Below are positions 47,092-59,151 of a DNA stretch of 64,000 nucleotides, piece after piece. Under the pieces are notes generated by a model. It was given only the letters and a program-made list of their open reading frames with translations. It searched no databases and was not told where the DNA came from. Both the position numbers and the translations under genes were made by a program. The stretch is from assembly GCF_011075055.1 (NCBI RefSeq), contig NW_025401120.1, forward strand, positions 248,001-312,000, in the 5' to 3' direction. Numbering within the stretch: the stretch's first letter is position 1; each line of letters begins with the position of its first letter. Source of the DNA: Mangifera indica. Taxonomy: Eukaryota; Streptophyta; Magnoliopsida; Sapindales; Anacardiaceae.

Positions 47092-47580
47092 GGAAGTGTT
47101 TAGTTTGAGTAATGTTTTATTATCAAAATATGAAGATTACTTTGAAGATAAATTACTTAAAAGATTAATAGATATAAATTATTACTGTGTTTAATAAAAT
47201 TTGGTAAAAATGGATGATATAAATAATTATTGTATTTAGTTAAAGATAATTAAAGAATATTAATAAATTATTTTATTTAAATACTTTTAGATATAATTAT
47301 TTTTAAATATTTGTTATATTAATTAAAAATAAATTTATTTTTTCTCAAAAAATTAATAAATAATAACATAATTATAATAAAATCAAGATTACCTTAATAA
47401 TTTTTTAATATTTAAGGTGAAAGTAGTAATCAGATTACCATTTATATTACCTATCACATCAGTATTGATAATAAAAAAATTACCATAATATTTTATTATT
47501 GATAAACAAAATAAAATCATGTAAATAATAAAAGATAAATTACCAAGATACTTTTTAAATCCCTAAAACCAAATGGCTCC
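47092..47580. mobile_element. Tourist-like (PIF/Harbinger) MITE copy 2 (489 bp)
   Basis: Starts GGAAGTGTTTAGTTTGAG and ends, inverted, GGAGCCATTTGGTTTTAG. Bounded by TAA on both sides (47089-47091 and 47581-47583), the expected three-base target duplication. The interior resembles copy 1 (GATAAATTACTT, AATTATTA). Confidence 0.65.
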
Positions 47581-47944
47581 TAAGTGTAATTCTCTTAGCT
47601 TCATTGGGTCATCCTATGTAAAAAGCATTTTGAACAACATTACTTGGTAATTCTTTTAAGGTACTAGTTAAAATACCGAAATATATAATTCCAAATCATA
47701 TTCTAGTAATGTTATATGTATCTATATTAATGATAATATATTATCATGTAATTGAATGATTTTAAATTAAAGATAATATTATTTAATTTTATTCCATAAA
47801 ATTATGTATATTTTTTATTAAATAATTAAATATATAATTTATGTATTATTATATAATTAAATAATTTTAAATTAAATGTAAAAATATTATTAAATTATAT
47901 AAAAATATTATTAAATGATATAATAATATAATATTTATATACCG

Positions 47945-48336
47945 GGAAAAGGACTATTTCCCACCCATTTTTTAGGTTTATCTCAAACCTATATTCATGG
48001 AAAATGAAAAACCTTTTTTCCTACCCATGATCAAACTGTCGTTCAATTTTTTAGTTAGAGACAAGGTCGGAGAAGGAAGCAAACTTGAGGGGTGAAATCT
48101 AAACTTTTTAAACTTTGAGGGTGGGTTAAGTTTGTTAGTTTTTAAAACCTGGAGGGGGGAAATGGTGAAATTTTAAAGTTTTAAGGTTTTAAACAGTAAA
48201 ATTTTAATTTTACCTCTGTCTCTAACTGAAAAATTAGACGACAGTTTGGTCATAGATAAGAAAAAAGATTTTTTATCTCCCATAGATATAGATTTGAGAT
48301 AGACCTAAAAAATGGGTGGGAAATAGTCATTTTCCC
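47945..48336. mobile_element. Mutator-like MITE, family M1 copy f (392 bp, near-perfect hairpin)
   Basis: The ends are nearly identical over 34 bp: GGGAAAAGGACTATTTCCCA left, GGGAAAATGACTATTTCCCA right (inverted). Complementarity continues inward (AACTGTCGTTCAATTTTTTAG against its inverted partner at about 48225-48255), so most of the element folds back. Flanking 9-mers TTATATACC and TTTTATACC agree at 8 of 9. Best preserved member in the window. Confidence 0.8.
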
Positions 48337-48345
48337 TTTTATACC

Positions 48346-49167
48346 CAATTATGTGATTTAAAAAAAAAGTGTACTCGTTTTATGCTATTAATTCAACAAT
48401 GGTTAAATATTCTCAATCATGAACTAGGATCGGGCTAAGTACAATTAAATACTTGTTGAGTTGGTAGAAATCATATCACGAGATCTTGAATTTTTTCGCC
48501 TCAAAATTAGGAGCCTATATGCTTATATCACATTTTTCATCATTTAAATATTTTTATTATTTTATGTGATAAAATATCTAAATTATATTTACCTTTTACC
48601 TTTATAAAGATTTATATTTATAATTTTATGTAAATTATAATTTATTGTTATTTAATATTACAACTTAATATTACTATAATATAGTTGAAATATTAATGGT
48701 TAAAACTAGAATTAAGTTAATGAAGATCTAAATTTGGATTAAAAAAACAAACAAAAAAAGGGTTGACGTTCATGTGTTTTTCATCCAAAAACACATGAAG
48801 AATTGGTTTGGGTTAACATCAATGCCAATATTTAGTGTTAATGTTAATCTATTCTTCGTATATTTTTTTATCCAAATCTGAATCTTCATTAACTCAATCT
48901 CAGTTTTAACCAACGATATTTTAATTATATTATAATAATATTAAATAATATAATAATATAAAATCACAACATTAAATAATAATAAATTATATTTAACATG
49001 AAATCATAAACATAAATTTTTATAAAGTTGAAGGTAAAAACAGTTTAGATATTTTAACATATAAAATAATAAAAATGTTTAGGTTATAAGTGTGTGATAT
49101 AAATGTTCAAATTGACTCATTTTAGGGCAAAAAACATTCAATATCCCAATCATCACCCACAAAACAC
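48346..49167. other. 3' flank of the receptor kinase gene
   Basis: AT-rich; contains an imperfect inverted repeat with AACCAACG/CGTTGGTT-like arms around 48690 and 48910 enclosing a Met-Ser-free AT-rich loop. No gene is seen. Confidence 0.4.
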
Positions 49168-51616
49168 TCATCTTCCATCACGGACATTCACAATTACATG
49201 GTTCCTCATGCTATCATATCCACCACTCATACTTTTACTTACCCCAAAATTTACAGCATCAGACTCAGATGATTCTCCAAGCAAGTAGTCTGTTTCTTCT
49301 GAATTCGACTTGTCGTTAACCCATGGATGCTTCGCCATTATCCTCAGCCCCTCTAGTTCCATAGCTACTTCCTTCATTGTGGGTCTCTCCTCCCTTTTTA
49401 CTCTCACACACCGTCGTGCAAGGCTAGCTACTTCCTTAAGCTGATCAGGATTTGCCTCCTTTGATACACCATCATCAACAACTTCTGCCAAGCGGTGTTC
49501 TTTCAGAGCAGAAACGAAATACATACCTAAATTTCTCTCCTCCTCTGCCCTGTCAAAGGAAACTGCCTTCTTACCTGTCAGTAGTTCAGTAAGCACCACT
49601 CCAAAGCTGTAGACATCGCTTTTCTCAGTTAACTGGCTTGTATGCAAGTATTCAGGATCTAAGTATCCAAGTGTGCCTTGTACAATTGTACATAATCCTT
49701 CTTGATCCAGCGGAACCAACCTGGAAGCACCAAAATCGGCCACTTTTGCAGTGTTATGATCGTCTAATAGAATATTTGTGGACTTAATATCTCTATGGAT
49801 GATTGGTGTTGAAGCTGAAGAGTGCAAATACGACAGCACTCCAGCAGTTTCTGCTGCTATTCTCAAACGAGTTTCCCATGGAAGTGCTGAAACTTTACTT
49901 TTGGTATGGATGTGATCAAAGAGGGTTCCATTGGTGATATATTCATAAACAAGCAATGGAACCTCTGTCTCCAAGCAGCAACCTAGAAGCTTTACCACGT
50001 TCCTGTGGTTGATTTGGGAGAGCACAATTACCTCATTGATAAATTGCTCAATTTGACTTTGATCCACCACTTTAGACCTTTTTATGGCAGCAATTTTCCC
50101 ATTTGATAAAATTCCTTTATAAACTGTACCATATCCCCCACGGCCAAGAATTCTGCTTTCACTGTAGTTGTCAGTGGCCTTCTCAAGCTCCTCAGCTGTA
50201 AAGATTTTTGCCGTTTCTCTGGTGGACCCTTCTCGCCCTGATAATTGCTGTTGTAAAAGAAAACCTCCATTTTGGCGGAAGAACTTCTCTCTGAGTTTGA
50301 TGAGCTTCCATTTATTGAATCCACAGTACAACCAAGTGCCGCCTATTAGCAATCCTGTAAGGCATATGCTGATCCCTACATGGCATATCATACAAGGAGT
50401 TAAATATAACCAGTTACTTAACAAAAAACTCAACAAAATTGCAGCTGTAAACAAGGAGTACGTATAATATGCTTACCAACAGTGAGCTGAATTACAAGGG
50501 ATCGATCAGCAATACAACGCTCTCCATCTTTTCTTCCATCCCCATGGTGCCACTTGGGGCACAAGCATGTGTAGCTGCCTTCTCTGTTTATACATATTCT
50601 TTCACAGTTGTGGAGACTAGAGTCCTGGCATTCATCTATATCTGCATATGAAATAAACAATCACAAGCCAAATCCCCAGTAATACAGATAAAAATGAACC
50701 AAATTTGAATGCGATGAGATTAAGTACCTTGGCAACCATTAGGGAGGTATGGGTTGCCTTGATAACCCTCCAGGCACTTACAACGGTACCCAGATCCATT
50801 TTCAGAATCAACGCAAGCACTTCTCCCCTGACATGCGTAACATGTCAAGTCTTTTTTAACTTGCTGGCAGGTTTCATTTCCGATTGCCCAATCAAGAACC
50901 GAAGGAAGTAAGCTCACATTTCTTAGATCTTGAAGATCAGTTGATGAAAAATTAAACTGATTGTCTTCAACAATGAAAGCATAGCTGCAGGGATTAAAGT
51001 CCCACACTCTGGTATGATTATTGTAACTACCCACAGTTAATTTAACGTAGTCCATACCTTTAGGAATGGACGTTTGGCAACATCCAACGCCTGAGCAGGA
51101 GCCATTAGATACATAGTCAATACTATCACAAACAGAGAGGCAACCCACCTTGAAAGTTTTTTCTCCCTGGGAACCGTAAACATATGCTTCTGTATCGCAA
51201 CCAACAGCAGTAAACTTGTTATCAGTATCAGAGATGATGAATTTTGACAGACTGAGCCATGGTTTATTATCTGCAAAGGGGGCGCCAGATTTCTCGTAAC
51301 AATCGTGGGCTATATATTGCAAGATGTGCAGCTTCCCTCCGAGAGTTATGTCGGTGACCTCTACATTACCATCCATCAGAAATGCTTTTGGAGGATCAAA
51401 GGTGTCGTTGCAAGTTATGAGGAAGTCTGGGTCGTAGTAACATTCATCTGTTGTACCGAATGGATATGGGATGCTGACATTGCCGCATTTATCTTGGCAG
51501 CCACGTTTGGCAATCGGATAGGCTTGTGCTGCTACAGCAGCTGCTAACACAACCCAGAAAAGTGTGAATTGTAAAAGCAACCCTTGAATTGCCATGGCTT
51601 CAGCTTCTTCTATCAT
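49168..51616 (-). CDS. Wall-associated receptor-like kinase, three exons (753 aa)
   Basis: Exons on the minus strand: 51616-50728, 50641-50477 and 50375-49168; both introns are GT-AG in phase 1, and the joined frame is exactly 753 codons plus stop. Domains: signal peptide (about residues 8-31), galacturonan-binding GUB_WAK domain from Cys40, an EGF-like segment at about 259-296, a calcium-binding EGF (DIDECQD, 297-339, all of exon 2), a transmembrane segment at about 352-373, and a kinase from [12 protein letters not shown] (428) with Lys450, an HRDIK catalytic loop (RD kinase), DFG and [10 protein letters not shown]. This is a typical plasma-membrane cell-wall sensor of pectin and oligogalacturonide signalling, by family. 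The first Met (51616) has a weaker context than Met8 (51595, GAAGCCATGGC), which would still keep the signal peptide. All key kinase residues are present. Confidence 0.95.
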
Positions 51617-52986
51617 GGGGTTTATTTATAAGTTCCATGGATGAATTTAATACAGAAGACTTCCTGTATGTTACTCAGTTTTCATAATGTTCAAAGGAAA
51701 TAACATTTTGTCCTTTTCTGTCTACTGTTTTTCCATAGTCTAGGGGGAATGGTAGGCTAAGGGCTTGGTATTATCCATAGAATGGTGTTGGACTGATTAG
51801 ATAGAATCCAAACCAAATTGAAGGATCCTAACCAAACCAGTCACCCATGACAGCTTACCAACTCTTTGCATCACGTGGACTGGAAAGAAAGGCGTAGACT
51901 GCTCCAACAAAACGGGGCTTTTTTATTTTTTAATAAATTATATGTCACATTTATAAATACCATTAATATTTTTTTTTGATATAAAGACAAATGATATAGA
52001 ATTTAGCGACACTATAAGTTTTTACAACAATTATTTATAACATGATATAAATACAAAATAAATATCAGTAAAAGCTCAACAATATTGCAGCATTTAAATT
52101 GTCATTGAATTTAATTTTTTTTTAAAGTTAATTAATATATAATTTAATGGCATTTATAATTGTTGTTAAATAGTAAATATAATAATTTATACCGATATTT
52201 ATAATTATCAATTGCCACTAGAAAATGACTATCATAATTTACATGGATATTTATAATTATCATTAAAAGCAACTATTATAATTCATACCGTCATTTATAA
52301 CTATCATTAAAAGTTTTTATCATAATTTATACTAGCATTGACAATTATCTCAAAAAATTTGAAAAATTAATCAATACCACAAAAAAAACTTTTCTTTTTT
52401 CGGTCACTAATAGTTATAAAACAATAAATTCTTGATTTAAACTTCAACTTTTTATTATAAATAACAAAAAATACACTATGTCAAAAATATACAAGATTTT
52501 AAGTTCCTCAAAAAATAAATTGTTTAATAAAAAATAGAAACAACATTACTCTCAAGCTTATTAAACCTTAATAATTGATGAAATGTAACTCCAAACGATC
52601 AATCAATTTATATTATGTAACTTTAAAAAAAAAATAAAAAAGAGAAGGGAAAACCAAAAGTGGATGATAAAAATACTAAAACAAATCAGTTCGAATTATT
52701 TAACTCAAAATGAAACAATCTATATGAAAATATCATAAATTAAGCGGGACAATATACTAGATAGAAAAACAATGTTCAATAAAGTTAATTAAATCTTTCA
52801 CAATGACATCACATATGCTACATAAAAAAAGTAATCATATCGAAGTCATTACCTCATTTTTTAATTTAATAATTTTATTAAATTATTCATTAACTTGACT
52901 ACTTTCAACCGCAACCATTGTCTCCTTCTAATGTGCATTGGACCATATAAAATTGAATAATCTTGCTTACAAATCTAACAATAAAA
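51617..52986. other. Upstream region of the receptor kinase gene
   Basis: A TATAAATA on the minus strand at about 51626-51633 lies only about 10 bp before the first ATG, so it either is not the TATA box or the shorter start is used. Beyond 51.9 kb the sequence is AT-rich with repeated TTTATAATTATC motifs (52150-52350), a decayed tandem array. No gene. Confidence 0.5.
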
Positions 52987-53573
52987 ACCTAAAATACATA
53001 CTCATAGGTGGTTAAAACTAATATAATCAATTAAGTTTTAGAGATAAAATTATTATTTTTAGCGAAAATATTAAAAATAATAAAATATTATCAATTTCTC
53101 TCAAAAGTTTAAAAAATTAATTTTTTCCCATAGTTTAAAGAAATATTACATTTTTCCCCATAGGGTTTCTTTTTTTTTTCCCTCTCCCATTTTTTAGCAT
53201 TGTTATTAGCCAACTTCTGTCTCTCTCCCCCTTGTCGGTGATGGAAACCATAACAAACTGGTCTTTGTTGTTGGACAAAGACTGGTTTGTTATGGTTTCG
53301 AGCGTTGACAAAGGGAGGGAGAGAGAAGTTGACCAGTGACAGTGTCAAAAAATGAGAGGGAGAAAAAAAATAAATTCTACAGAAAAAAATATAATATTTT
53401 AAAGTTTAATATATAAAGAAAATTGTTAGTTTTTTCAACTTAAGAGAGAAATAGAAAATATTAACTAATTCTATCAGTTTTAACTATTTACAAGTAAATG
53501 TTTGAGTTTTTGATACTTAATAAATATTGATTTAGAAATACAATAAACGTTTGGTGGGAATAAGCCTTTTGGC
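52987..53573. mobile_element. Mutator-like MITE, family M1 copy g (about 587 bp)
   Basis: The right end (inverted GCCAAAAGGCTTATTCCCAC) is a good M1 terminus; the left end (CCTAAAATACATACTCATAG) is diverged. No clear target duplication. The interior has a near-perfect inverted repeat around ACCATAACAAACTGGTCTTT and its partner (53244-53305), forming a strong hairpin. Confidence 0.55.
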
Positions 53574-54395
53574 ATTAGAACAATTGCAATAGTTAAGAAA
53601 TAAACGTGTATGTAAATAATCACAACCTTTAGCTTAAACACATAGATCACATTTGGCATATAATTGTTACAACCTTTAACTTTTTGATGATATATCAAGA
53701 TTAAAATTTTAATTTATTTAATTCAATAATTCTAAGACCAATCACTAGACTTGATTCCCCTCTAATATGATCAGTTTAGTTCATAAAAATGATAATTAGA
53801 TTTAAATTTTTTGTTATAAAAAAATTATGTAATTTATTATAGGAGCTAGAGATATCAATGAACCAGATTGAGCTGGCTCTGATGCGGCCCATCAAACATA
53901 TAGACCAGGTCAGACTTTAGTTTTGTACAGTAATAGCCTATATCGAATCCATCAACCGCCTTTATGTCTAGACCCAAAATCTAATCCAAAAAGCTCACAA
54001 GCCGGATATGGTTGCTACAGTAACAGACTGGGGCTTCTGGTCTGAGCCATTTTCCCGTGCCTTGACGCCTCTAAGAGCAGCTATGGCTTTGCACACGCCT
54101 CCTTCCCAACTCATTTCGCTGGCGGAGATACTACTAATAGTTGCTACATCAGCAACAGCAGACGCCTCTGTCGAAACAATCATCACTTTTGTCAGAGATT
54201 TCTGTCTTAGTCTAGTCCAACAGAATTTTGCCAGCTCTGCCTTTGCACCAGAGTCAGCTTTAATTTGTATAATTGGTTTACACATGCATCCGTAATTTTG
54301 GGTGTCCTTGTTTTAATGACGTCCTAAACTTGTAATGTATGATATGACCATTAATAACAATCTAGATTGTTTAGTTTTTATTGATACAGCAAACA
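53574..54395. other. Intergenic DNA with an unassigned gene-like patch
   Basis: 53860-53990 is a decayed GGCCCATC/CCAGGTCAGAC-type dispersed repeat. The segment 53995-54295 has balanced composition and is open on both strands for about 95 codons. The minus-strand reading looks more protein-like but no domain is recognised; it may be a captured or dead exon. Confidence 0.35.
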
Positions 54396-54577
54396 AATTG
54401 ACTGACCGGAAACAAAGTGAGTGAAAAAAGTGATGTGTACAGTATTGGAGTTGTTCTTTTGAAGCTAATGACTGGAAACAAGACACGCTTTTTTTTTGAC
54501 TAAGACGGAGGAGCAGAGAAGTTGATAGGTTCCTTTGAAATTCTGCAGAATCATGTCGTGAAGAATGGGAATTAAGG
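54396..54577 (+). pseudogene. Receptor-like kinase fragment (WAK-type), decayed
   Basis: The plus strand encodes VSEKSDVYSIGVVLLKLMTG, matching subdomains IX-X of wall-associated kinases (the intact gene at 49168 has [20 protein letters not shown]). After an in-frame stop the frame continues with EKLIGSFEILQNHVVKNG, aligned with the [17 protein letters not shown] region of the intact gene. Stops occur before and within it, and no other kinase part is found. It is in the opposite orientation to the intact gene about 3 kb away. Confidence 0.75.
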
Positions 54578-54599
54578 GCAACTCAAGGAGGGGCAGAGG

Positions 54600-55220
54600 T
54601 ACCAAAAAAATGCTTAAAATTGAAAGGGGAAGATACTTTTTAAAACTAATGAACTAGTGCAAAGTTGTTGACCTCTTATTCTCTTTCTGATAAAGTGAGT
54701 ATTGGATCCGATTCACCCATGATGGGTTGACTTGATCCATTAGGGTTACAAGACGGCCAATTTTGTCGGAGGGCCAATTTTGCTTGAGCGTCGTCCAGAT
54801 CTTTGGACGACGAATCGTCATCCATTCTGGACGACGTTTCATCATCTATTCTAGAAGACGAGAGTCGTTTGGAATGGACGACGAGCATCGTCCAGAGAAT
54901 GGACGAGCGCTCGTCACTCTCCCTCCAGCCACGTCGTTATCGGTGGCCGGAGGGAAAATGAAAAAAAATAGGGATTTGAGGGGGTGAAAGTCACTTTTCA
55001 AAGTTTAAGGATGGGGGTAAAGTTTAACTTTTAAAATTGGAGGGAGAAAATGCAATAAAATTATATCACTGGAATGTAAATAGTAAAATAATGGTTTTAT
55101 CTCTCTATTTAACGAAGAATTTAACGGCAGTTTAGAGATGGGTGGGTGTTTGGGTTTTTCATCTGACGTGGGTATGCTTTTGAGATGGGGCTAAAAAATA
55201 TGTGGGAAATAGTACTTTTC
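54600..55220. mobile_element. Truncated M1-type MITE remnant with LTR scrap
   Basis: The right end (inverted GGAAAAGTACTATTTCCCAC, ending about 55220) and the interior (GAGGGGGTGAAAGTCAC, AATGGTTTTATCTC) match M1 copies. The left terminus is missing. At 54700-54750 it carries a piece of the sequence that also starts the LTR-like segment at 55678. The 54780-54920 part is a CGTCGTCC/GGACGACG palindromic cluster. Confidence 0.5.
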
Positions 55221-55677
55221 CTTATTCTTAGTGTTGCTATTTTAGCTTAGAACCTATGGCCATGAATGATTCGGTCTGTGGAACATGACTAAAAGCAGCT
55301 AAGTTTAAATTGAGAATTTCGAATAGATGAGAAAGACTTATATATTCGTGTGTCTATTGGTCGACTAGTCTTGTCACTCATACAGGAGATTGGACTTGAT
55401 CATAAATACATAGGAATATAACACAATAATAAATGAAAGATTAAAGGGAGCTAGTGTTATCGAGTAAGTCTGGGGTGCTGTGAGACTAACGCTTTATTTT
55501 ATTTTGGGTTGAAGCGACTATGTTATTCCTAACAGATGCATAGTAAATTAGCTCCCAAGTGCAGGTTGCTCGCAAGGTCGTACGACACATTTGCTAGTAT
55601 GAATTGCTCTGTTCTGTAAGATTTCTGTAGAAGAATATTATGATTCGGATCACCTATCATATGTGAGTGGGAGATAT
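55221..55677. other. Possible internal remnant of a copia-type element
   Basis: No open frame. The segment ends in GTGAGTGGGAGAT directly before the LTR-like start, which resembles a copia polypurine tract. The interpretation depends on the adjacent LTR call. Confidence 0.3.
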
Positions 55678-56045
55678 TGGATCCGGTCCACCCATGATGG
55701 GTTGACTCGATCTATTAGGGTTATAAGAGTGACCCATGACAGGCGATATTACAATATTACCCTTGACATTTATTTAAAAATAACTGCTACTCTCCCTCTT
55801 ATTTAAAAGAATGCAACTTCCATTGGAAGGTTAAGAGAAACAGAAATACAATACTCTTCCAAAAATCAATTCTCTAGAAGAACTCTTGCAGAAACGAGAG
55901 AGAAAATCAGTAAATTATGTTGTGGATATTTCTAGGAGTGTATCGAATCACCAAATCATCATCAATTGTTAGATTCAGGAAATCGAGTATTCTTTCTGTG
56001 ATCCTAGAATTGGTTTAATTTATGCTTACAGTGAGAGACTTTGTA
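55678..56045 (+). repeat. Copia-type LTR-like remnant
   Basis: Starts near ATTGGATCCGGTCCACCCAT after a polypurine-like tract, has a TATTTAAAA box around 55801, then a leader-like stretch (GAGAAACAGAAATACAATAC), the layout of a Ty1/copia LTR. About 50 bp of its start recur at 54700-54750 in direct orientation. The 3' limit is uncertain. Confidence 0.4.
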
Positions 56046-56596
56046 AAAATAATGAGTTAAATGCATTGACCTTGCAAAATTTCATTTTCCCAATTAGGTA
56101 GAAGAATCCTTATAGAATTACAATTTAGCAACCTTTGGTCTAATTACTTGAAACTGTTATCAGAAATTAGAACAAAATTATTTCCAAAGAGAAGTGTTAT
56201 ATATTAAATAAAATATATTTTCTCATTTGATTTGATTCTAATTTAATATGATTACGATTTAGTATATATTATTTTTTCTATTTCATAGTATTATGATTTT
56301 TTTTAATACTATATTGTAATATTATAAATTATACAACTTTTAGTCAATAATATTAATTCATAATTCTTTATGATATTGGAGTGGTTAATATCCACATGTA
56401 CCTTTTAGTTTTGAAAACTGATTTTTTTTCCTTTTTAGTTTCATATTTTTCAAAGTTTTGAAAAATAGTTTCTCTCTCTCTCTCCCCTTCCCTCCCCTCT
56501 TTTCCTCTAAGGTTTCAAACTTTTTAGGTTAGTTTTTTGCAGTTGCTCCCCCAAACTTTTGCAACTTTTTCTTTCACCCCGATGTTTGCAATTCTC
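56046..56596. other. Intergenic DNA, nothing recognised
   Basis: AT-rich; a short CT-rich patch at 56468-56512. No coding evidence. Confidence 0.5.
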
Positions 56597-57010
56597 TTAC
56601 CAACATTTTTCCGACAAGCCTATTCCTCTGTCTTTGACAAATCTTCCAACTTGAGACCAAACTAACATCTGTTCCTCCTTGTTTTTCCAACGACTCCTAT
56701 TTCTTTTGGCGTAGTCACACAACCTCTTCCTTTGTCTTTGCCAAGTATCCATCTGAGATTGAACCATTCTTCTTCTCATTTCTTTGCCGGTGTCAGACTT
56801 TCCCTCAGTCGTATTACGTTGCATCCATTCTTTGCCTAAATTGCGACATTGTGTGATCATTGAATTGCACGTTTCCCTTGCTGCGCTTTCTTGGATGACC
56901 TCCATATTGATTCCAGGTTGTTGGATAGATCGAACCCTGATTGTCCATAAGCTCTAACAAACAATAGCCAAGGGTAACACCTACGTCGTTGGAGGCGTGT
57001 TAATATTTTA
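56597..57010 (-). other. Unrecognised open frame and a dispersed flank repeat
   Basis: The minus strand is open for 102 codons (56905-56597), giving a basic, Arg/Lys-rich product without a recognised domain; an overlapping frame starting at an ATG near 56951 is also open at first. The segment 56926-57010 (GATCGAACCCTGATTGTCCA and on) recurs at 42860-42945 in block C. Probably a relic of a mobile or captured gene; I cannot assign it. Confidence 0.25.
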
Positions 57011-57263
57011 TTTGTAACCTCTCCTAACCATTGGGTGTGTTATAGAAAAACGGCATGAGTTTCCCTATTTTAGAGGGCCCGGAGAATTTTTTTCTCTATT
57101 TAATTATGCCCTGTAACACTCCCAATTAACAATTCACATAAACCAGTCCTACCAATCGACTGGATTTTTATCACATAATCATAATAAATAAAATAAGTAC
57201 ATAATAATAACTATCATAAAAATTATCACCCACAGAAACTTTATAACCAATTTTCAAAACTAG

Positions 57264-57265
<2 letters not shown>

Positions 57266-57322
<57 letters not shown>
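57266..57322. repeat. (AT)n microsatellite, about 28 units
   Basis: Uninterrupted alternating AT inside the gypsy-type LTR. Confidence 0.9.
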
Positions 57323-57325
<3 letters not shown>

Positions 57326-57884
57326 CATATACATCATAACATTTAAGTCAACAAAATTATGGTGCCTTCCTCCCTTAGCCTCATGTCTCACTAGTGTTCC
57401 CCGAGAACCTTTACTGCATTTCTTTACCTGTAAAATATTAAATTAAACGGAGTGAGCGACTATAGCTCAGTAAGAAAATCATACTCAACACTTAAAGCGT
57501 TTTATATCAGTACTAATCTTTTTCTAATCTTTTCCATACTCAACGTGTCTGAACTATTTACAACAAAATAATTGACACAAAACACACATTTAACACATAT
57601 CATAATTCTTTTCTTTCACACATTTATTCATTTCCTTACTATACAGATATGATTCACTCGTTATGATTTATGCATGTATGAGTGCCATGACATTTCTATT
57701 TTCTGATCGTACATCTTTCTCAACTCTTTATCAGCCACACAGGCTTGTATGCATAATTCTAATGTAAATGACTTTCATAAAATATTTACTAATTTGTTTC
57801 TCTCTCTTTCTCATTGACTGGTCTAGACTACATATGACAGTACTTACAGTCACCATACAAAGTATAATTCTCTCTTACACGCAT

Positions 57885-57985
57885 ATTTTTTTTTCTTTGC
57901 TGTCCATACAGTACAGCTGATATTTTTCTTTGCTGTCCACACAGTACAGCTGATATTTTTCTTTGCTGTCCACACAGTACAGCTC
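57885..57985. repeat. 33-bp tandem repeat, three copies
   Basis: The unit contains TTTTTCTTTGCTGTCCACAC and CAGTACAGCTGATA and is repeated three times with two or three differences, inside the LTR. Confidence 0.85.
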
Positions 57986-59151
57986 GCGTGTAAGGATTGT
58001 AAGTATGTTTTCTGCTTTCCTATATCATATGAGTCATTATAAAACCAAAAGTACTTATTTTCCATTTTCTGAAAGCATGTATGACTTAGAAAATATTTTT
58101 CCTCTTTCTTTATTTTTTCTAAATCATGCATATGCTATGATTCCTCATGTATACATATATAACCATAATATGAAATATGCGCATTTATTATTTTCCCTTA
58201 TTCTTTTCACTCTTTATCAAATATCGTATTATTTCCTCTTGCATTTATATATATCTCATGCATTGAATTAATTTCAAAATATACAATGTAGGCTTAATAT
58301 AAGGGTTATTACACATATTATGCACATAATTAAGTAAAATTAACCTATATCACATAAAATGACATTTTTGCCCTTATGGCCAAAATTTACCTTTTTACCC
58401 TTATAGCCAAAAATTACATCATGAATCCTAATGAATTTCTTTATCCTTTTAAGCATAAATCACTCTAATTTTAATACCTTACACACTTATATAAGTAAAG
58501 GTTATTTAAATAACCTAACTCAAATTTACTTCAAATATGTAAGGTATGAAATTCTTACATTTTCTTTGCTAATTTGGTGATTTAAGCTTATTCACCTTCT
58601 TTTCTTCTTTCTGGCAACTTTAATCAACCAAAAATATGATCATCTATCAAAACCCTAAACTTGACATATCTTAAAATTTAAATTTCTTACCTTAAAACTG
58701 ATTAGAATTGACAGATCTACACTTTTTATAACTGGAGGCACTGAAAATTAGGTGGTTTAGCTAGGTTTTTATGGTGAATTTTGGTTAAGGGAAAAAGCTT
58801 AGCTATAAAGAATGGAGGTCCCGGCTAAAATGAAGAAGGAAGTGAAGAGAAATAAGTTTATAAGCCTATTGGACCATTTTGCCCTTAATCTTTTCCATAA
58901 ATTACTATTTTATCCTTAGCCAATTACCAAAAACCCTTAGCACCACCATATAATTTCAAGTGTGCCCTTCAATTTTAATTCCCACTTTGTCCCTTGAATC
59001 TTTATAAAATGACCATTTTACCCCCTTTGAAAAATATTGCTCATTTAGTAGTTTTCTATAATTCTTTTGCAATTTCTTTACACAACAAGTTATAAAATCA
59101 ACTCTAGGGGTAATTTTGGAAGTGGAGTTTACTGACACACCTGAATTCGAA

